Positions 17,464 to 25,562 of a stretch of 64,000 bases of DNA are shown here, in pieces. Position 1 is the first letter of the stretch. The number at the start of each line of letters is the position of its first letter. The notes beneath the pieces were generated by a model. It was not told the origin of the DNA and made no database searches. It worked only from the letters and a program-made list of their open reading frames with translations. The DNA is taken from contig CP109468.1 of NCBI GenBank assembly GCA_036227345.1, positions 6,882,001-6,946,000 of the forward strand. Direction: 5' to 3'. Both the position numbers and the translations under genes were made by a program. Source of the DNA: Streptomyces sp. NBC_01463. Its GTDB lineage: Bacteria > Actinomycetota > Actinomycetes > Streptomycetales > Streptomycetaceae.

Positions 17464-18071
17464 CCCTGCACCTGCCCGAACTCCCCTTCGGCCTGGAGCC
17501 GTTCGGACCCGCGACGGACTGGGCCTACGAGGCCGGCGTCCTCACCGGCCGCGCGGGCGCCCGCCAGGACCGGTTCGTCCCGCCGGGCGGCGAGAGCCTC
17601 GACTCCGTCAGCGACGCGCCCCGGCTGCTCGGTGCCGCGCCCGAGGGCGACTTCCAGCTGATCGCCCGGGTCAAGGTCGCCTTCGCCGGTGCCTTCGACG
17701 CGGGGGTGCTCTACCTCCACGTCGGCGACCGCGAATGGGCCAAGATCTGCCTGGAGCTCTCCCCGGACCGGCCCACCATCTGCACCGTCGTCACCCGCGG
17801 CCACTCCGACGACGTCAACTCCTTCGTCGTGGACGGCGACACCTACTGGCTGCGCCTGAGCCGCACCGGCAACGCCTTCGCCTGCCACGCCTCACCCGAC
17901 GGCGAGAAGTGGACCTTCGTCCGCGTCTTCGCCCTGGGAGACCGGGAGCGGGCGGCCGCCGCGTCCATCGGCTTCCTGGCGCAGTCGCCCACGGGCGAGG
18001 GCTGCGAGGTCACCTTCGACCGGATCGCGTACCGCCCGACGGGCATCGCCGACCTCCGCGACGGCAGCTGA
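17460..18071 (+). CDS. DUF1349 domain protein (concanavalin A-like fold)
   Basis: The 203-residue soluble protein shows the DUF1349 pattern: LDSVSDAPRLLGAAPEGDFQ, then FDAGVLYLHVGDREWAKICLE and VNSFVVDGDTYWLRLSR, a beta-sandwich related to lectin and glycanase folds. Despite old names such as regulation of enolase, its role is not established. It has no signal peptide. The ATG overlaps the dehydrogenase stop (ATGA), so it is co-translated with a sugar-acid catabolic enzyme, suggesting binding of a sugar or sugar acid. A bidirectional hairpin follows. Confidence 0.78.
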   Translation: MTLHLPELPFGLEPFGPATDWAYEAGVLTGRAGARQDRFVPPGGESLDSVSDAPRLLGAAPEGDFQLIARVKVAFAGAFDAGVLYLHVGDREWAKICLELSPDRPTICTVVTRGHSDDVNSFVVDGDTYWLRLSRTGNAFACHASPDGEKWTFVRVFALGDRERAAAASIGFLAQSPTGEGCEVTFDRIAYRPTGIADLRDGS

Positions 18072-18103
18072 CCGGGCGCACAGCCGCGCACCCGCACGCC
18101 GGG

Positions 18104-18141
18104 GATGCCCCCGCCTTCCGCGACAGGAAGGCGGGGGCATC
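18104..18141. terminator. 16-bp hairpin between convergent genes
   Basis: Arms 18104-18119 (GATGCCCCCGCCTTCC) and 18126-18141 pair perfectly with loop GCGACA, between the DUF1349 gene (+) and the minus-strand hypothetical gene. It is a likely bidirectional terminator. Confidence 0.85.
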
Positions 18142-18143
18142 GT

Positions 18144-18830
18144 CTATTCGATCTTCGCGGTGATGGTCCGGACGAACTCGGGGAGCACATCGTCCCGCCA
18201 CACGAAGGGCGCCGGGGCCGGCTTGCCCTTGAAGGTCACGGTGGTCTGCCCGCCCACGGTGAACAGCAGCGGGCCCTTGCGGCAGCTCCAACTGCCTTCG
18301 GCGAGACCCGTGATGACGCAGCGGTCCGCGCCCTGCGCACCCTGGTTGGTGCCGGTTCCCGGCACGACGCGGTCGGCGTAGCGCACGATCAGTTCCGGGT
18401 CGGCCACGGCATCGATGCGGACCCAGAACTGGGTGGCGCTGTAGGTCTCGCCGGGAAGCCGCATGCTGTAGAGGCACTGGCCGGACCCGGCCCTGTCACT
18501 CGCCTTCCACGTGGAGTCCGCGGCGAAGTCCTTGACCGACGAGGAACTGATCGCGCGGCTCTCGTGCTCGATGTCCTTGACGCCGGGGAAGATGGCCTCG
18601 ATCTCCTCCTGATTCACGAACGAGCACGCGTCCGGCCACCGGTTCGCGTCCAGGACCGCCCCGTCCCCGATCTCGGGAAGGGCGATGGTCCCGTCCCGGG
18701 GAGCGGCCTCGCCTATCGCGACCTCGTCGTCGGAGAAGGCGTCGGAGCTGATCAGGAACGCCAGCAGGACGGCATTCGAGAGCAGCAGGACGCCCACCAG
18801 GGCGCGCACCATGACTCTGTTCTTCGGCAT
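18144..18830 (-). CDS. Hypothetical membrane-anchored extracytoplasmic protein
   Basis: The 228-residue protein has one N-terminal membrane segment (about 6-24, VMVRALVGVLLLSNAVLLAF) and an extracytoplasmic domain of about 200 residues with four Cys that could form two disulfides (DACSFVNQEEI, SGQCLYS, DRCVITG, SWSCRKG). The CSFVN...IFPG start resembles DUF3558-type surface proteins, but the match is loose and no function is assigned. It ends next to the shared hairpin and is divergent from the S51-like gene, with 139 bp between them. ATG 18830 is the only start giving an N-terminal anchor directly. Confidence 0.65.
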   Translation of the reverse strand: MPKNRVMVRALVGVLLLSNAVLLAFLISSDAFSDDEVAIGEAAPRDGTIALPEIGDGAVLDANRWPDACSFVNQEEIEAIFPGVKDIEHESRAISSSSVKDFAADSTWKASDRAGSGQCLYSMRLPGETYSATQFWVRIDAVADPELIVRYADRVVPGTGTNQGAQGADRCVITGLAEGSWSCRKGPLLFTVGGQTTVTFKGKPAPAPFVWRDDVLPEFVRTITAKIE

Positions 18831-18969
18831 GGCGGCTGATTGTCCTGGAGGAGCGAGCCGGTTGTCGATCGCGTTCCCGTCTGTTCCGGCCCTCGGCGTC
18901 GCTCGTGCGCCGCCGCCCGTGAGACCCTGCCGTCGGCCGGCTGCCGAACCATTGGGGGAGAAACACGTC

Positions 18970-19698
18970 ATGGCTGTGCATCTGATCGGGGGCGGCTGGG
19001 ACGAGGACGTCGCACCGCTCGTCTACGGGCCGTTCCTCGCCGAGGCGGGGCACGAGGGCGCGGTGGGGTGTCTGCTGGTCGACGAGGGGGACGGCGCGGA
19101 GCAGTTCGCCCGCTACGACGCCGTGTTGCGCGGGGTGGCGCCGCGGTGCAGGCCGGTGCCGCTGTTCGTGCCGGTGGGCGGGGTGTTCGCGCCCGAGGCG
19201 CTCGCCGGTCTGGACGGGCTGCTGGTCGGCGGCGGTCTCACGCCCGCCTACCAGGACGCGCTCGGACCGGTGGCGGCCGCCGTGGGGCGGGCGCTGGACG
19301 TGCGCCCACTGCCGTACGCGGGCTTCTCCGCCGGCGCCGTCGTCGCCGCACGACGGGCGCTGGTCGGCGGGTGGCTGGACCGCGGTGTTCCGGTGTGCCC
19401 CGACGACGCCGCCGAGGACATCGAGGAGATCGAGGTCCGCGACGGCCTCGGGCTCGTCCCGTACACCGTCGACGTGCACGCCGCCCAGTGGGGGACGCTC
19501 GCCCGCCTGGTCGCAGCCGTTGCCCGCGGTGACGCGGATTCCGGGGTCGCCCTGGACGAGAACACGCTGCTGACCGTGGGGGGCGACGGCCGTGCGGTGG
19601 TGGCCGGGGCCGGGCAGGTGCATCTCGTACGGGGCGCGGAGCCGGCCGGTTCCGTCACCGTGCGGGCCTTCCGGGCCGGGGACGTGCTCACCGCCTGA
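18970..19698 (+). CDS. Peptidase S51-like protein (class I glutamine amidotransferase fold)
   Basis: The 242-residue cytoplasmic protein carries the S51 nucleophile elbow GFSAGAVVA with Ser 120, preceded by LDGLLVGGGLTP, as in dipeptidase E and cyanophycinase relatives. A conserved His (about 165, TVDVHAAQWG) may complete the charge relay. Substrate is unknown; it could hydrolyse an Asp-containing dipeptide. The start at ATG 18970 follows GGGGGAG at normal distance. It is monocistronic and closed by an unusually long hairpin. Confidence 0.78.
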   Translation: MAVHLIGGGWDEDVAPLVYGPFLAEAGHEGAVGCLLVDEGDGAEQFARYDAVLRGVAPRCRPVPLFVPVGGVFAPEALAGLDGLLVGGGLTPAYQDALGPVAAAVGRALDVRPLPYAGFSAGAVVAARRALVGGWLDRGVPVCPDDAAEDIEEIEVRDGLGLVPYTVDVHAAQWGTLARLVAAVARGDADSGVALDENTLLTVGGDGRAVVAGAGQVHLVRGAEPAGSVTVRAFRAGDVLTA

Positions 19699-19699
19699 G

Positions 19700-19768
19700 G
19701 GGGCCGGTGCCTTGCGTGACCGTGCGGGCGCCTTCGGCTTCCGCACGGTCACGCAAGGCACCGGCCCC
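19700..19768. terminator. 28-bp perfect inverted repeat
   Basis: Arms 19700-19727 and 19741-19768 are perfectly complementary over 28 bp with a 13-nt loop. The left arm begins 1 bp after the S51-like stop; the right arm ends 28 bp before the stop of the convergent transporter. It is much longer than other terminators in the window and should act in both directions. Confidence 0.85.
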
Positions 19769-19796
19769 ACCCCGGAGTTCACCATCGCCGAGGCGT

Positions 19797-21245
19797 TCAG
19801 GCGGGCGTACGGGACGGCTCCGGGGCGGCATCCGCGCGAGGCCGGCCCACCTCGGCCGGGGCCGCCTGCCGTGCCACGCCCCGCGGCAGCCTTGTCGTGG
19901 CCAGGGCGGTGAGGGCGAGCAGGGCCGCGCTGATCAGCAGGCTCGTACGGAGTCCCGTCCCGAAGCCGCCCGCGACCAGGGCGCCGAACGCCGCCACGCC
20001 CAGCCCGCCGGAGACCTGGCGGGCGGCGTTGAGCACGCCCGCGGCGACCCCGGCCCGCTCGGTCGGCACGGTCTCCATCATCGCCGCGGTCAGCGGCGGC
20101 AGGGCCAGACCCGCGCCCAGGGCCAGCGGCACCAGGAGGACGGCCGTCAGGACCAGCGAGGTGTCCGGGCCGACGAACAGCAGGAGCAACAGGCCGCCCA
20201 CCGAGACCAGTTGGCCGGTCAGCATCGGCAGCCGGGGGCCGTACCGGTTCGCGAGCCTGCCGGACAGGATGTTCACCACCACCAGCAGCCCGGTCATCGG
20301 CAGGAACATCAGCCCCGCGGTCAGCGCCGACTGGCCGCGTACCTGCTGGAAGTAGATGCTGAAGACGAAGATCATCCCGTAGAAGGCCAGGCTGAGCGCG
20401 GACCCGGCGGCGACCGCCACCGCCGCGGTCCGGTTGCGGAAGAGGCCGAGCGGCACCACCGGGTGGGGGTGGCGGGACTCGATGCGGAGGAAGGCGGCCA
20501 GGCCCGCCACCGCGACGCCCAGGGCGGTCAGGGCGACCGGTCCCTTCTCGATCACGGCGAAGGCGAGGGCGGCCAGGGTCAGTACGGCGGTCAGCTGACC
20601 GGGCAGGTCCAGCGGGGCCGGGCGCCGCGGGGAACGCGGCAGCCGGAAGGTGAGCGCCAGTGCGAACAGGCCCAGCGGCAGGTTGATGAAGAAGATGGCC
20701 CGCCAGTCCCAGGCCGTGGTGAGCGCGCCGCCGACGACCGGGCCCAGCGCCGCGGCCGTCGTGCCGCCCGCCGCCCACAGCGACACGGCACGCCCGCGCT
20801 GCGCGGGATCGGTGTACGCCTGGCGGACCAGGGCGAGCGTCGTCGGCAGCACGATCGCCGCGGCCACGCCCTGGACCACCCGGAAGCCGATGAGCGAAGG
20901 CAGGTTCGGAGCCAGCCCGCAGGCGGCGGACGCGAGGGTGAAGAGCGCGATCCCGAGCGTGTACGCGCGGGTGGCGCCGATCCGGTCGGAGAGCGCGCCG
21001 GTGGACAGCAGCAGCGCGGCGAACGCGATCGTGTACGCGTCGACCACCCACTGCAGCCCGGACATTCCGCCGCCCAGGTCCGCCCCCATCGAGGGGAGCG
21101 CCACGTTCACCACCGAGGCGTCGAGCATGATCAGCGCGAAGCCGAGGAGTGAGGCGAGGAGGGTGAGCGCGGGGGCCGGTGCGGGCCGCTGGGCGCTCAA
21201 CTCGGGTCCGAGCGCGGGAGCTTGTCTGGTCTTCTCTGTGGGCAT
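19797..21245 (-). CDS. MFS drug exporter, DHA2 (EmrB/QacA) type
   Basis: The 482-residue protein has 14 predicted membrane helices, with the DHA2 motif LDASVVNVALPSM in helix 1, motif A-like STGALSDRIGATRAY, and motif C-like GPVVGGALTTAW in helix 5. Such proton-driven antiporters expel hydrophobic toxicants or the producer's own metabolite. The start at ATG 21245 fits a short cytoplasmic tail; an upstream in-frame extension runs into the divergent gene. It is divergent from the GlxA-type regulator with 70 bp between starts, so regulation by that protein is likely. The substrate is unknown. Confidence 0.88.
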   Translation of the reverse strand: MPTEKTRQAPALGPELSAQRPAPAPALTLLASLLGFALIMLDASVVNVALPSMGADLGGGMSGLQWVVDAYTIAFAALLLSTGALSDRIGATRAYTLGIALFTLASAACGLAPNLPSLIGFRVVQGVAAAIVLPTTLALVRQAYTDPAQRGRAVSLWAAGGTTAAALGPVVGGALTTAWDWRAIFFINLPLGLFALALTFRLPRSPRRPAPLDLPGQLTAVLTLAALAFAVIEKGPVALTALGVAVAGLAAFLRIESRHPHPVVPLGLFRNRTAAVAVAAGSALSLAFYGMIFVFSIYFQQVRGQSALTAGLMFLPMTGLLVVVNILSGRLANRYGPRLPMLTGQLVSVGGLLLLLFVGPDTSLVLTAVLLVPLALGAGLALPPLTAAMMETVPTERAGVAAGVLNAARQVSGGLGVAAFGALVAGGFGTGLRTSLLISAALLALTALATTRLPRGVARQAAPAEVGRPRADAAPEPSRTPA

Positions 21246-21315
21246 GACCTCAGCCTCGCGGCCGGCGCCGGGATAGAGTAGTGGCCCGAATGCCATACCT
21301 CCGGAGGTTCTGGCC

Positions 21316-22287
21316 ATGCCGCCCGCACACCGAGTCGTCGTCATCTCCACACCGCCCGTGTCCATGTTCAACATCGCCATTCCCGAGATGCTGTTCAGCA
21401 AGGTCGAGATCGACGGCGAGCCGGGATACGAGACGGTCTACTGCACCCCGGACCCCGGGCCCGTCCGGACCAGCGGCGGGCTCGACGTGCAGATCGAGGG
21501 CGGACTCGGCCTCATCGAGTCGGCCGACACGGTGATCCTGGCGGGCGCCGGCTCGCGCGAGGAGCCCGACCCGCGCATCCTGGCCGCCCTGCGCCGGGCC
21601 TCGGCCGACGGCCGGCGCATCGCGTCCATCTGCACCGGCGCCTTTGCCCTCGCCGAGGCCGGTCTGCTCGACGGGCGGGCCGCCACCACCTACTGGACGT
21701 ACACCGGCGAACTCGGCGACCGCTACCCCTCCGTCGACCTGCAGAAGGACGTCCTGTTCGTCCAGGACGGTCCGGTCCTCACCTCGTCCGGATACGCGGC
21801 CGGCATCGATCTGTGCCTCCACATCATCCGTACCGACTACGGGGCCGCCGTCGCCAACCACGTCGGCCGGCTCACGCTCGTCGCCCCCGTGCGGCCGGGC
21901 GGGCAGACGCAGTTCACCGACACCCCGCTGCCGCCCGAGCGCGGGGTCTCGTTCGCCGGCACCCGCGCCTGGGCGATGCAGCACCTCGACGAGCCGCTGA
22001 CCCTGACCGACCTGGCCCGCAACGGCGGCGTCTCCATCCGTACGCTCTCGCGCCGCTTCCACGCCGAGACCGGCCTCAGCCCCCTCCAGTGGCTCCTGCA
22101 CCAGCGCATCGAGCGGGCCAGGGAACTCCTGGAGACCACCACCCTTCCCATGGACCAGGTGGCGCGGGCGAGCGGCCTCGGCACGGCCGACTCGATGCGC
22201 CAGCACATCCAGCGCAGGCTGGGCCTCACGCCGAGCGCCTACCGGACCTCGTTCAGCAGGGTGGCCGCCGCCGCAACCTCCGGCTGA
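21316..22287 (+). CDS. GlxA-type regulator: DJ-1/PfpI domain plus AraC helix-turn-helix
   Basis: The 323-residue protein joins an N-terminal class I amidotransferase-like domain (about 5-190), with the nucleophile-elbow Cys in ASICTGAFAL, to two AraC helix-turn-helix motifs (about 215-315), the second ending ASGLGTADSMRQHIQRRLG. In these regulators the DJ-1 domain is a ligand sensor rather than an enzyme. The start is supported by GGAGG 10 bp upstream; a TAGAGT -10-like box lies at 21274-21279. Divergent from the DHA2 exporter, which it probably controls. Confidence 0.9.
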   Translation: MPPAHRVVVISTPPVSMFNIAIPEMLFSKVEIDGEPGYETVYCTPDPGPVRTSGGLDVQIEGGLGLIESADTVILAGAGSREEPDPRILAALRRASADGRRIASICTGAFALAEAGLLDGRAATTYWTYTGELGDRYPSVDLQKDVLFVQDGPVLTSSGYAAGIDLCLHIIRTDYGAAVANHVGRLTLVAPVRPGGQTQFTDTPLPPERGVSFAGTRAWAMQHLDEPLTLTDLARNGGVSIRTLSRRFHAETGLSPLQWLLHQRIERARELLETTTLPMDQVARASGLGTADSMRQHIQRRLGLTPSAYRTSFSRVAAAATSG

Positions 22288-22307
22288 ACGGGCGCGTCCC
22301 CTCCACC

Positions 22308-22775
22308 ATGATCCGAACCGCGACCCCCGCCGATCTCGACGCCATGGTCCGCCTGCACGCCGAGGCCCGGGCCACGTACTACAGCGGGCACCTGCCCGAG
22401 GAGGAGTACGCGGGCGAGGCCGAGGCCGGCCGCAGCAGGGGCGGCTGGGCCCGCGCCATCGACCGCGCGGACGCCACCGTGCTCTGCGCCGAACAGGACG
22501 GGATCCTCACGGGCGTCGCGGCCTACGCCCCGCGCGACGGTGCGATGCACCTCAGCCAGCTCCATGTGTCACCGGCCCACTGGCGCAAGGGGGTCGGGAC
22601 CGCCCTGCACGACGCGTGCGTGGCCGCCTGGCGGCGGGACGGGGTGGCGGAGGCCCGGCTTGAGGTCTTCGTCCACAACCTCCGGGCCCAGGCCTTCTAC
22701 GCCGCGCGCGGCTGGACACCCGACCCGGACCGCTCCCGGACGGGCAGCCACCTGATGCTGATTCTTCTGCCCTGA
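22308..22775 (+). CDS. GNAT-family N-acetyltransferase
   Basis: The 155-residue protein has the GNAT core: IRTATPADLDAMVRL at the N-terminus, the substrate strand AMHLSQLHVSPAHW, the acetyl-CoA loop RKGVGTALH (Q/RxxGxG/A) and the terminal LEVFVHNLRAQAFYAARGW. It transfers acetyl to an amine; the acceptor is unknown. It starts 20 bp after the GlxA-type gene and is probably co-transcribed with it. The small size is normal for the family. Confidence 0.85.
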   Translation: MIRTATPADLDAMVRLHAEARATYYSGHLPEEEYAGEAEAGRSRGGWARAIDRADATVLCAEQDGILTGVAAYAPRDGAMHLSQLHVSPAHWRKGVGTALHDACVAAWRRDGVAEARLEVFVHNLRAQAFYAARGWTPDPDRSRTGSHLMLILLP

Positions 22776-22848
22776 CCCTGCCCCGGCTCCTCCGTGCGGA
22801 CAGGCGCAGGCCCAGAGGCTCTGGGACCCGGGTTGGGTCCTGGGGCCC

Positions 22849-22877
22849 ATGACGGCGCGGCCCCGGGTCCGTAGGCT
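22849..22877 (+). promoter_or_regulatory. Vegetative-type promoter for the toxin gene
   Basis: A -35 ATGACG (22849-22854) and -10 TAGGCT (22872-22877) are separated by 17 bp, close to the SigHrdB consensus TTGACN and TANNNT. The inferred transcript starts at about 22884, giving a leader of about 42 nt to the ATG at 22926. It separates the toxin-immunity unit from the upstream GNAT gene. Confidence 0.55.
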
Positions 22878-22925
22878 GAGAAATCGTCATTCTGCCTGCG
22901 GGCAGTGCTGGTTGGGGAGCGAAGC

Positions 22926-25490
22926 ATGTCTGCGACAGGTGGCATATCCGCGTACGGAGGCGTAGGACCCGCTCCCGGGGCGGGGCGCCGTGAGCTGCCG
23001 CGCGCCATGGGGGCGGCACGGCTGCTGCTGCATGTGCTGTTCGGCGCCACCCTGCTGGGCGCCGTCGGCCTGGCGGGGTCCGCGCTCGCCGCCGACGCGC
23101 TGGACGGCGTCGTGGTCGGGCTGCTGCTGTACGGGGCCGTGCCCGGTGTCGTGGGCTGGCTGCTCTCGCGGCGGGTGTGGACCGGTGGCCGGGGCGTCTG
23201 GGGCGGACTCGTCGCCGTACAGGCGTGGTTGATCATCGGTGGCGCGGCCAACGCCGCCGACGGGTCGATGCACGGCTTCACCCAGATATTCCTGCCGGTG
23301 CTGATCCTGGTGTTCCTGAGCCGGCCGGACAGCCGCGCGTGGTTCCGCCTGCCGGCGCGCGAACGCGAGGACAAGCCGGACTTCTCGCTCCCGCACATGA
23401 TCACGTGGCGCCGCGACCGTGGACAGTCGGCCCTGGAGTACGTGGGCCTGGTCATGCTCGTCGCGGCCATCGTGGTGGCGTTGCTGCTGAGCGGCGTGGG
23501 CGGCCCGATGGCGGACCGCTTCCAGGCCGCTGTCTGCTCCGTCACGGGCACGTCCTGCCCGGCCAAGGGCAGCGGAACGGTGAACGCGGGCGACTCCGCG
23601 GGCGGCGCGACCGCGGGCGGCGCGGAGACCGGGGGCGCCGACGCGGGCGCCACGGTCGTCGGCGGCGCGGACGGGGGAGGCGAGAACGGCGGCGCCGGTG
23701 GTGCGAACGGCGGCGAGAACGGCGGCGCCGGTGGTGCGAACGGCGGCGCCGGTGGTGCGAATGGTGCGGCCGGGGGTGCGAACGGCGGCGCCGGTGGCGC
23801 CGATGGCAGTTCCGGTGGTGCGAACGGTGCGGCCGGCGGGACCACCGGGGGCGACTCCACCGGAGGCGCCGGCGGACCGGCCGGGGCGGACACCACCGGG
23901 GGATCGGACACCGCGGGCGGCTCCGACACCGCCGGGGGCGCCGACGCGACCGGCGGTACGGGCGGCCCCGACGGGCCCGGCAGCGACACCTACCCCGAGA
24001 CCGCGGACGAGCCCGAGGCCGACTACGACGACATCCCCGCGTCCGGCGAGGACGACTCGGGGGACTCCGGCGACTCCGACGACGGTGAGGACAAGGAGGA
24101 CTGCGGCGGCTGGGGCTTCTTCGGCTGCGCCTGGGACCGCGGCACGCAGGTCGTCAAGGGCGTCTTCGTGGACGGCATCTGGGGCGACGTGACCGGGGTC
24201 ATCGACCTCTTCAAGCCCTCGACCTGGTCCGGCATCGTCGACTACGGCAAGCAGCTCGGCAGCCAGTGGGCGGACGACGCCAAGGACGCCGGCAGCAAGT
24301 GGGACAAGGGCGACTACCTGGGAGCGTTCGGCGACTGGGGCAAGGCCTCGCTCAACACCGTCGTCAAGGTCGGCGACGACATGTTCGTCGGCGACGACGT
24401 GCGCGAGCGGTGGAACAACGGGGAGAAGACCCGCGCCGTCACCGACGTCGTGTGGAACGTCGGCTCCCTCTTCATCCCCGGGTACGACGTCGCGAAGGTC
24501 ATCGGCAAGACCAGCAGGCTCGGCAAGATCGGGAAGATCGCCGCCGACGTGGCGGAGGCCGCCGAGGACGCGGGCGCCGCCTCGCGCCGGGCCCGCAAGG
24601 CCGCCGAGGCCGGGGACGTCGACGGAGCCCGCAAGGCGGCCAAGGAGGCCGACGACGCCGCCGACAAGGCCGAGGACTCGGCCCGTAAGACCGGCTGCTC
24701 CATCGCCTCCGGACCCCTCGGGCCCAGGACCCGCTACGGCGGCACCGGTGTCGCGGGTGCGGGGACCGGAGTGCTCGCCGCCGGACCGCCGGACCATGTG
24801 ATCCTCGCCGACGACGGCTGCGACAAGGCCGCCGAGGCCAAGGCGAAGGAGGCCCGCGACCAGGAGCGCGCCGCCTGGACCGACAAGAAGCGCGCCGAGG
24901 AGAAGGACCGCGCCGCCAAGGCGCTGGAGAAGAAGAAGCCGTGGCCGGACGCCAAGCGCAACGACAGCTCCGACCCGCGGAACTACAACCCGCCGAAGTG
25001 GGCGGACGATCTGAAGGACCCGGAGCTCGGCTCGGCCGACGCGGGCGACGGGTTCTGGGGGAGCCGTGACCGCAACCCCAAGCCCAACTGGAAGAACGAG
25101 TCCTGGCTCCGCTACCAGGAGCAGATCACCGGCACCAACCGCGGCAAGGAGTACATCGTCGCCAACCCCAAGGAGGGCAAGCCTCCGGTGGAGTACGACG
25201 GGTGGGACTCCGGACGGCAGACGTTCCTGGAGGCGAAGAACGGCTACAAGAGCTACCTGACGAAGGGCGACAAGGGGACGCTCACCAAGTCCGGCCGGGA
25301 GAAGTTCGTCAAGGAGGCGACGGAGCAGGTCAGCGCCTCCGGCGGCCGTGCGATCGAATGGCACTTCTCCGACCCGGACGTGGCCAAGGCCGCCCGGAAG
25401 GCCTTCCGTGAGGAGGGGCTTCCGATCAAGGTCGTCTACAGCAAGCAGAACCCGGAGAAGAGCACGAGGAAGGCCGGGGCCTTCGACTAG
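22926..25490 (+). CDS. Polymorphic toxin: membrane helices, Flp-prepilin-like segment, Gly-rich linker, Tox-REase-5 nuclease
   Basis: The 854-residue protein is modular. Residues about 33-130 form four hydrophobic helices. Residues 160-190 read RRDRGQSALEYVGL followed by a hydrophobic stretch, matching the Flp (type IVb) prepilin signature G/XXXXEY with Gly 166, Glu 171 and Tyr 172. About 222-348 is a Gly/Ala/Asn/Asp repeat linker, 350-390 is acidic, and 500-690 is a helical Ala/Lys/Glu-rich region. The last 140 residues (WLRYQEQITGTNRGKEY, then EYDGW and FLEAKNGY) match the Tox-REase-5 nuclease; Asp 758, Glu 769 and Lys 771 form the PD-(D/E)XK core. It is inferred to be a surface-delivered DNA-targeting toxin; the immunity gene follows. 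ATG 22926 has GGGGAG 6 bp upstream. Confidence 0.82.
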   Translation: MSATGGISAYGGVGPAPGAGRRELPRAMGAARLLLHVLFGATLLGAVGLAGSALAADALDGVVVGLLLYGAVPGVVGWLLSRRVWTGGRGVWGGLVAVQAWLIIGGAANAADGSMHGFTQIFLPVLILVFLSRPDSRAWFRLPAREREDKPDFSLPHMITWRRDRGQSALEYVGLVMLVAAIVVALLLSGVGGPMADRFQAAVCSVTGTSCPAKGSGTVNAGDSAGGATAGGAETGGADAGATVVGGADGGGENGGAGGANGGENGGAGGANGGAGGANGAAGGANGGAGGADGSSGGANGAAGGTTGGDSTGGAGGPAGADTTGGSDTAGGSDTAGGADATGGTGGPDGPGSDTYPETADEPEADYDDIPASGEDDSGDSGDSDDGEDKEDCGGWGFFGCAWDRGTQVVKGVFVDGIWGDVTGVIDLFKPSTWSGIVDYGKQLGSQWADDAKDAGSKWDKGDYLGAFGDWGKASLNTVVKVGDDMFVGDDVRERWNNGEKTRAVTDVVWNVGSLFIPGYDVAKVIGKTSRLGKIGKIAADVAEAAEDAGAASRRARKAAEAGDVDGARKAAKEADDAADKAEDSARKTGCSIASGPLGPRTRYGGTGVAGAGTGVLAAGPPDHVILADDGCDKAAEAKAKEARDQERAAWTDKKRAEEKDRAAKALEKKKPWPDAKRNDSSDPRNYNPPKWADDLKDPELGSADAGDGFWGSRDRNPKPNWKNESWLRYQEQITGTNRGKEYIVANPKEGKPPVEYDGWDSGRQTFLEAKNGYKSYLTKGDKGTLTKSGREKFVKEATEQVSASGGRAIEWHFSDPDVAKAARKAFREEGLPIKVVYSKQNPEKSTRKAGAFD
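23590..23970 (+). repeat. Gly/Ala/Asn-coding repeat array in the toxin linker
   Basis: Within the toxin gene, irregular tandem copies of units such as GGCGGCGCCGGTGGTGCGAA encode GGAGGANG-type repeats (strongest at 23685-23845), grading into GGSDTA units. The degeneracy suggests slippage-driven growth. Functionally it is a flexible linker between the pilin-like segment and the cytotoxic part. Confidence 0.8.
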
Positions 25491-25497
25491 CCTGGGG

Positions 25498-25527
25498 CGC
25501 CCCGGGCCCGGTGTGCGGCCCGGGGCG
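25498..25527 (+). terminator. 11-bp hairpin between toxin and immunity genes
   Basis: Arms CGCCCCGGGCC (25498-25508) and its complement (25517-25527) flank an 8-nt loop in the 72-bp gap. It may attenuate transcription from the toxin promoter or protect an mRNA end, which would let toxin and immunity levels differ. A separate promoter for the immunity gene was not recognised. Confidence 0.5.
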
Positions 25528-25562
25528 GGACCGACGACGGATCACAACGGTGGAGGCAGGAC

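Noticed and set aside
18496-21051. 851-residue minus-strand open frame
   Set aside because: It runs across several real genes on both strands in an unused frame and lacks any domain.
22776-22848. Small hairpins before the toxin promoter as an attachment site or integrase target
   Set aside because: No integrase, tRNA or direct repeats are nearby; base composition matches the flanks.
23590-23970. Repeats considered as a CRISPR-like or satellite array
   Set aside because: The units are in-frame Gly/Ala/Asn codons inside the toxin gene, irregular in length and without unique spacers.
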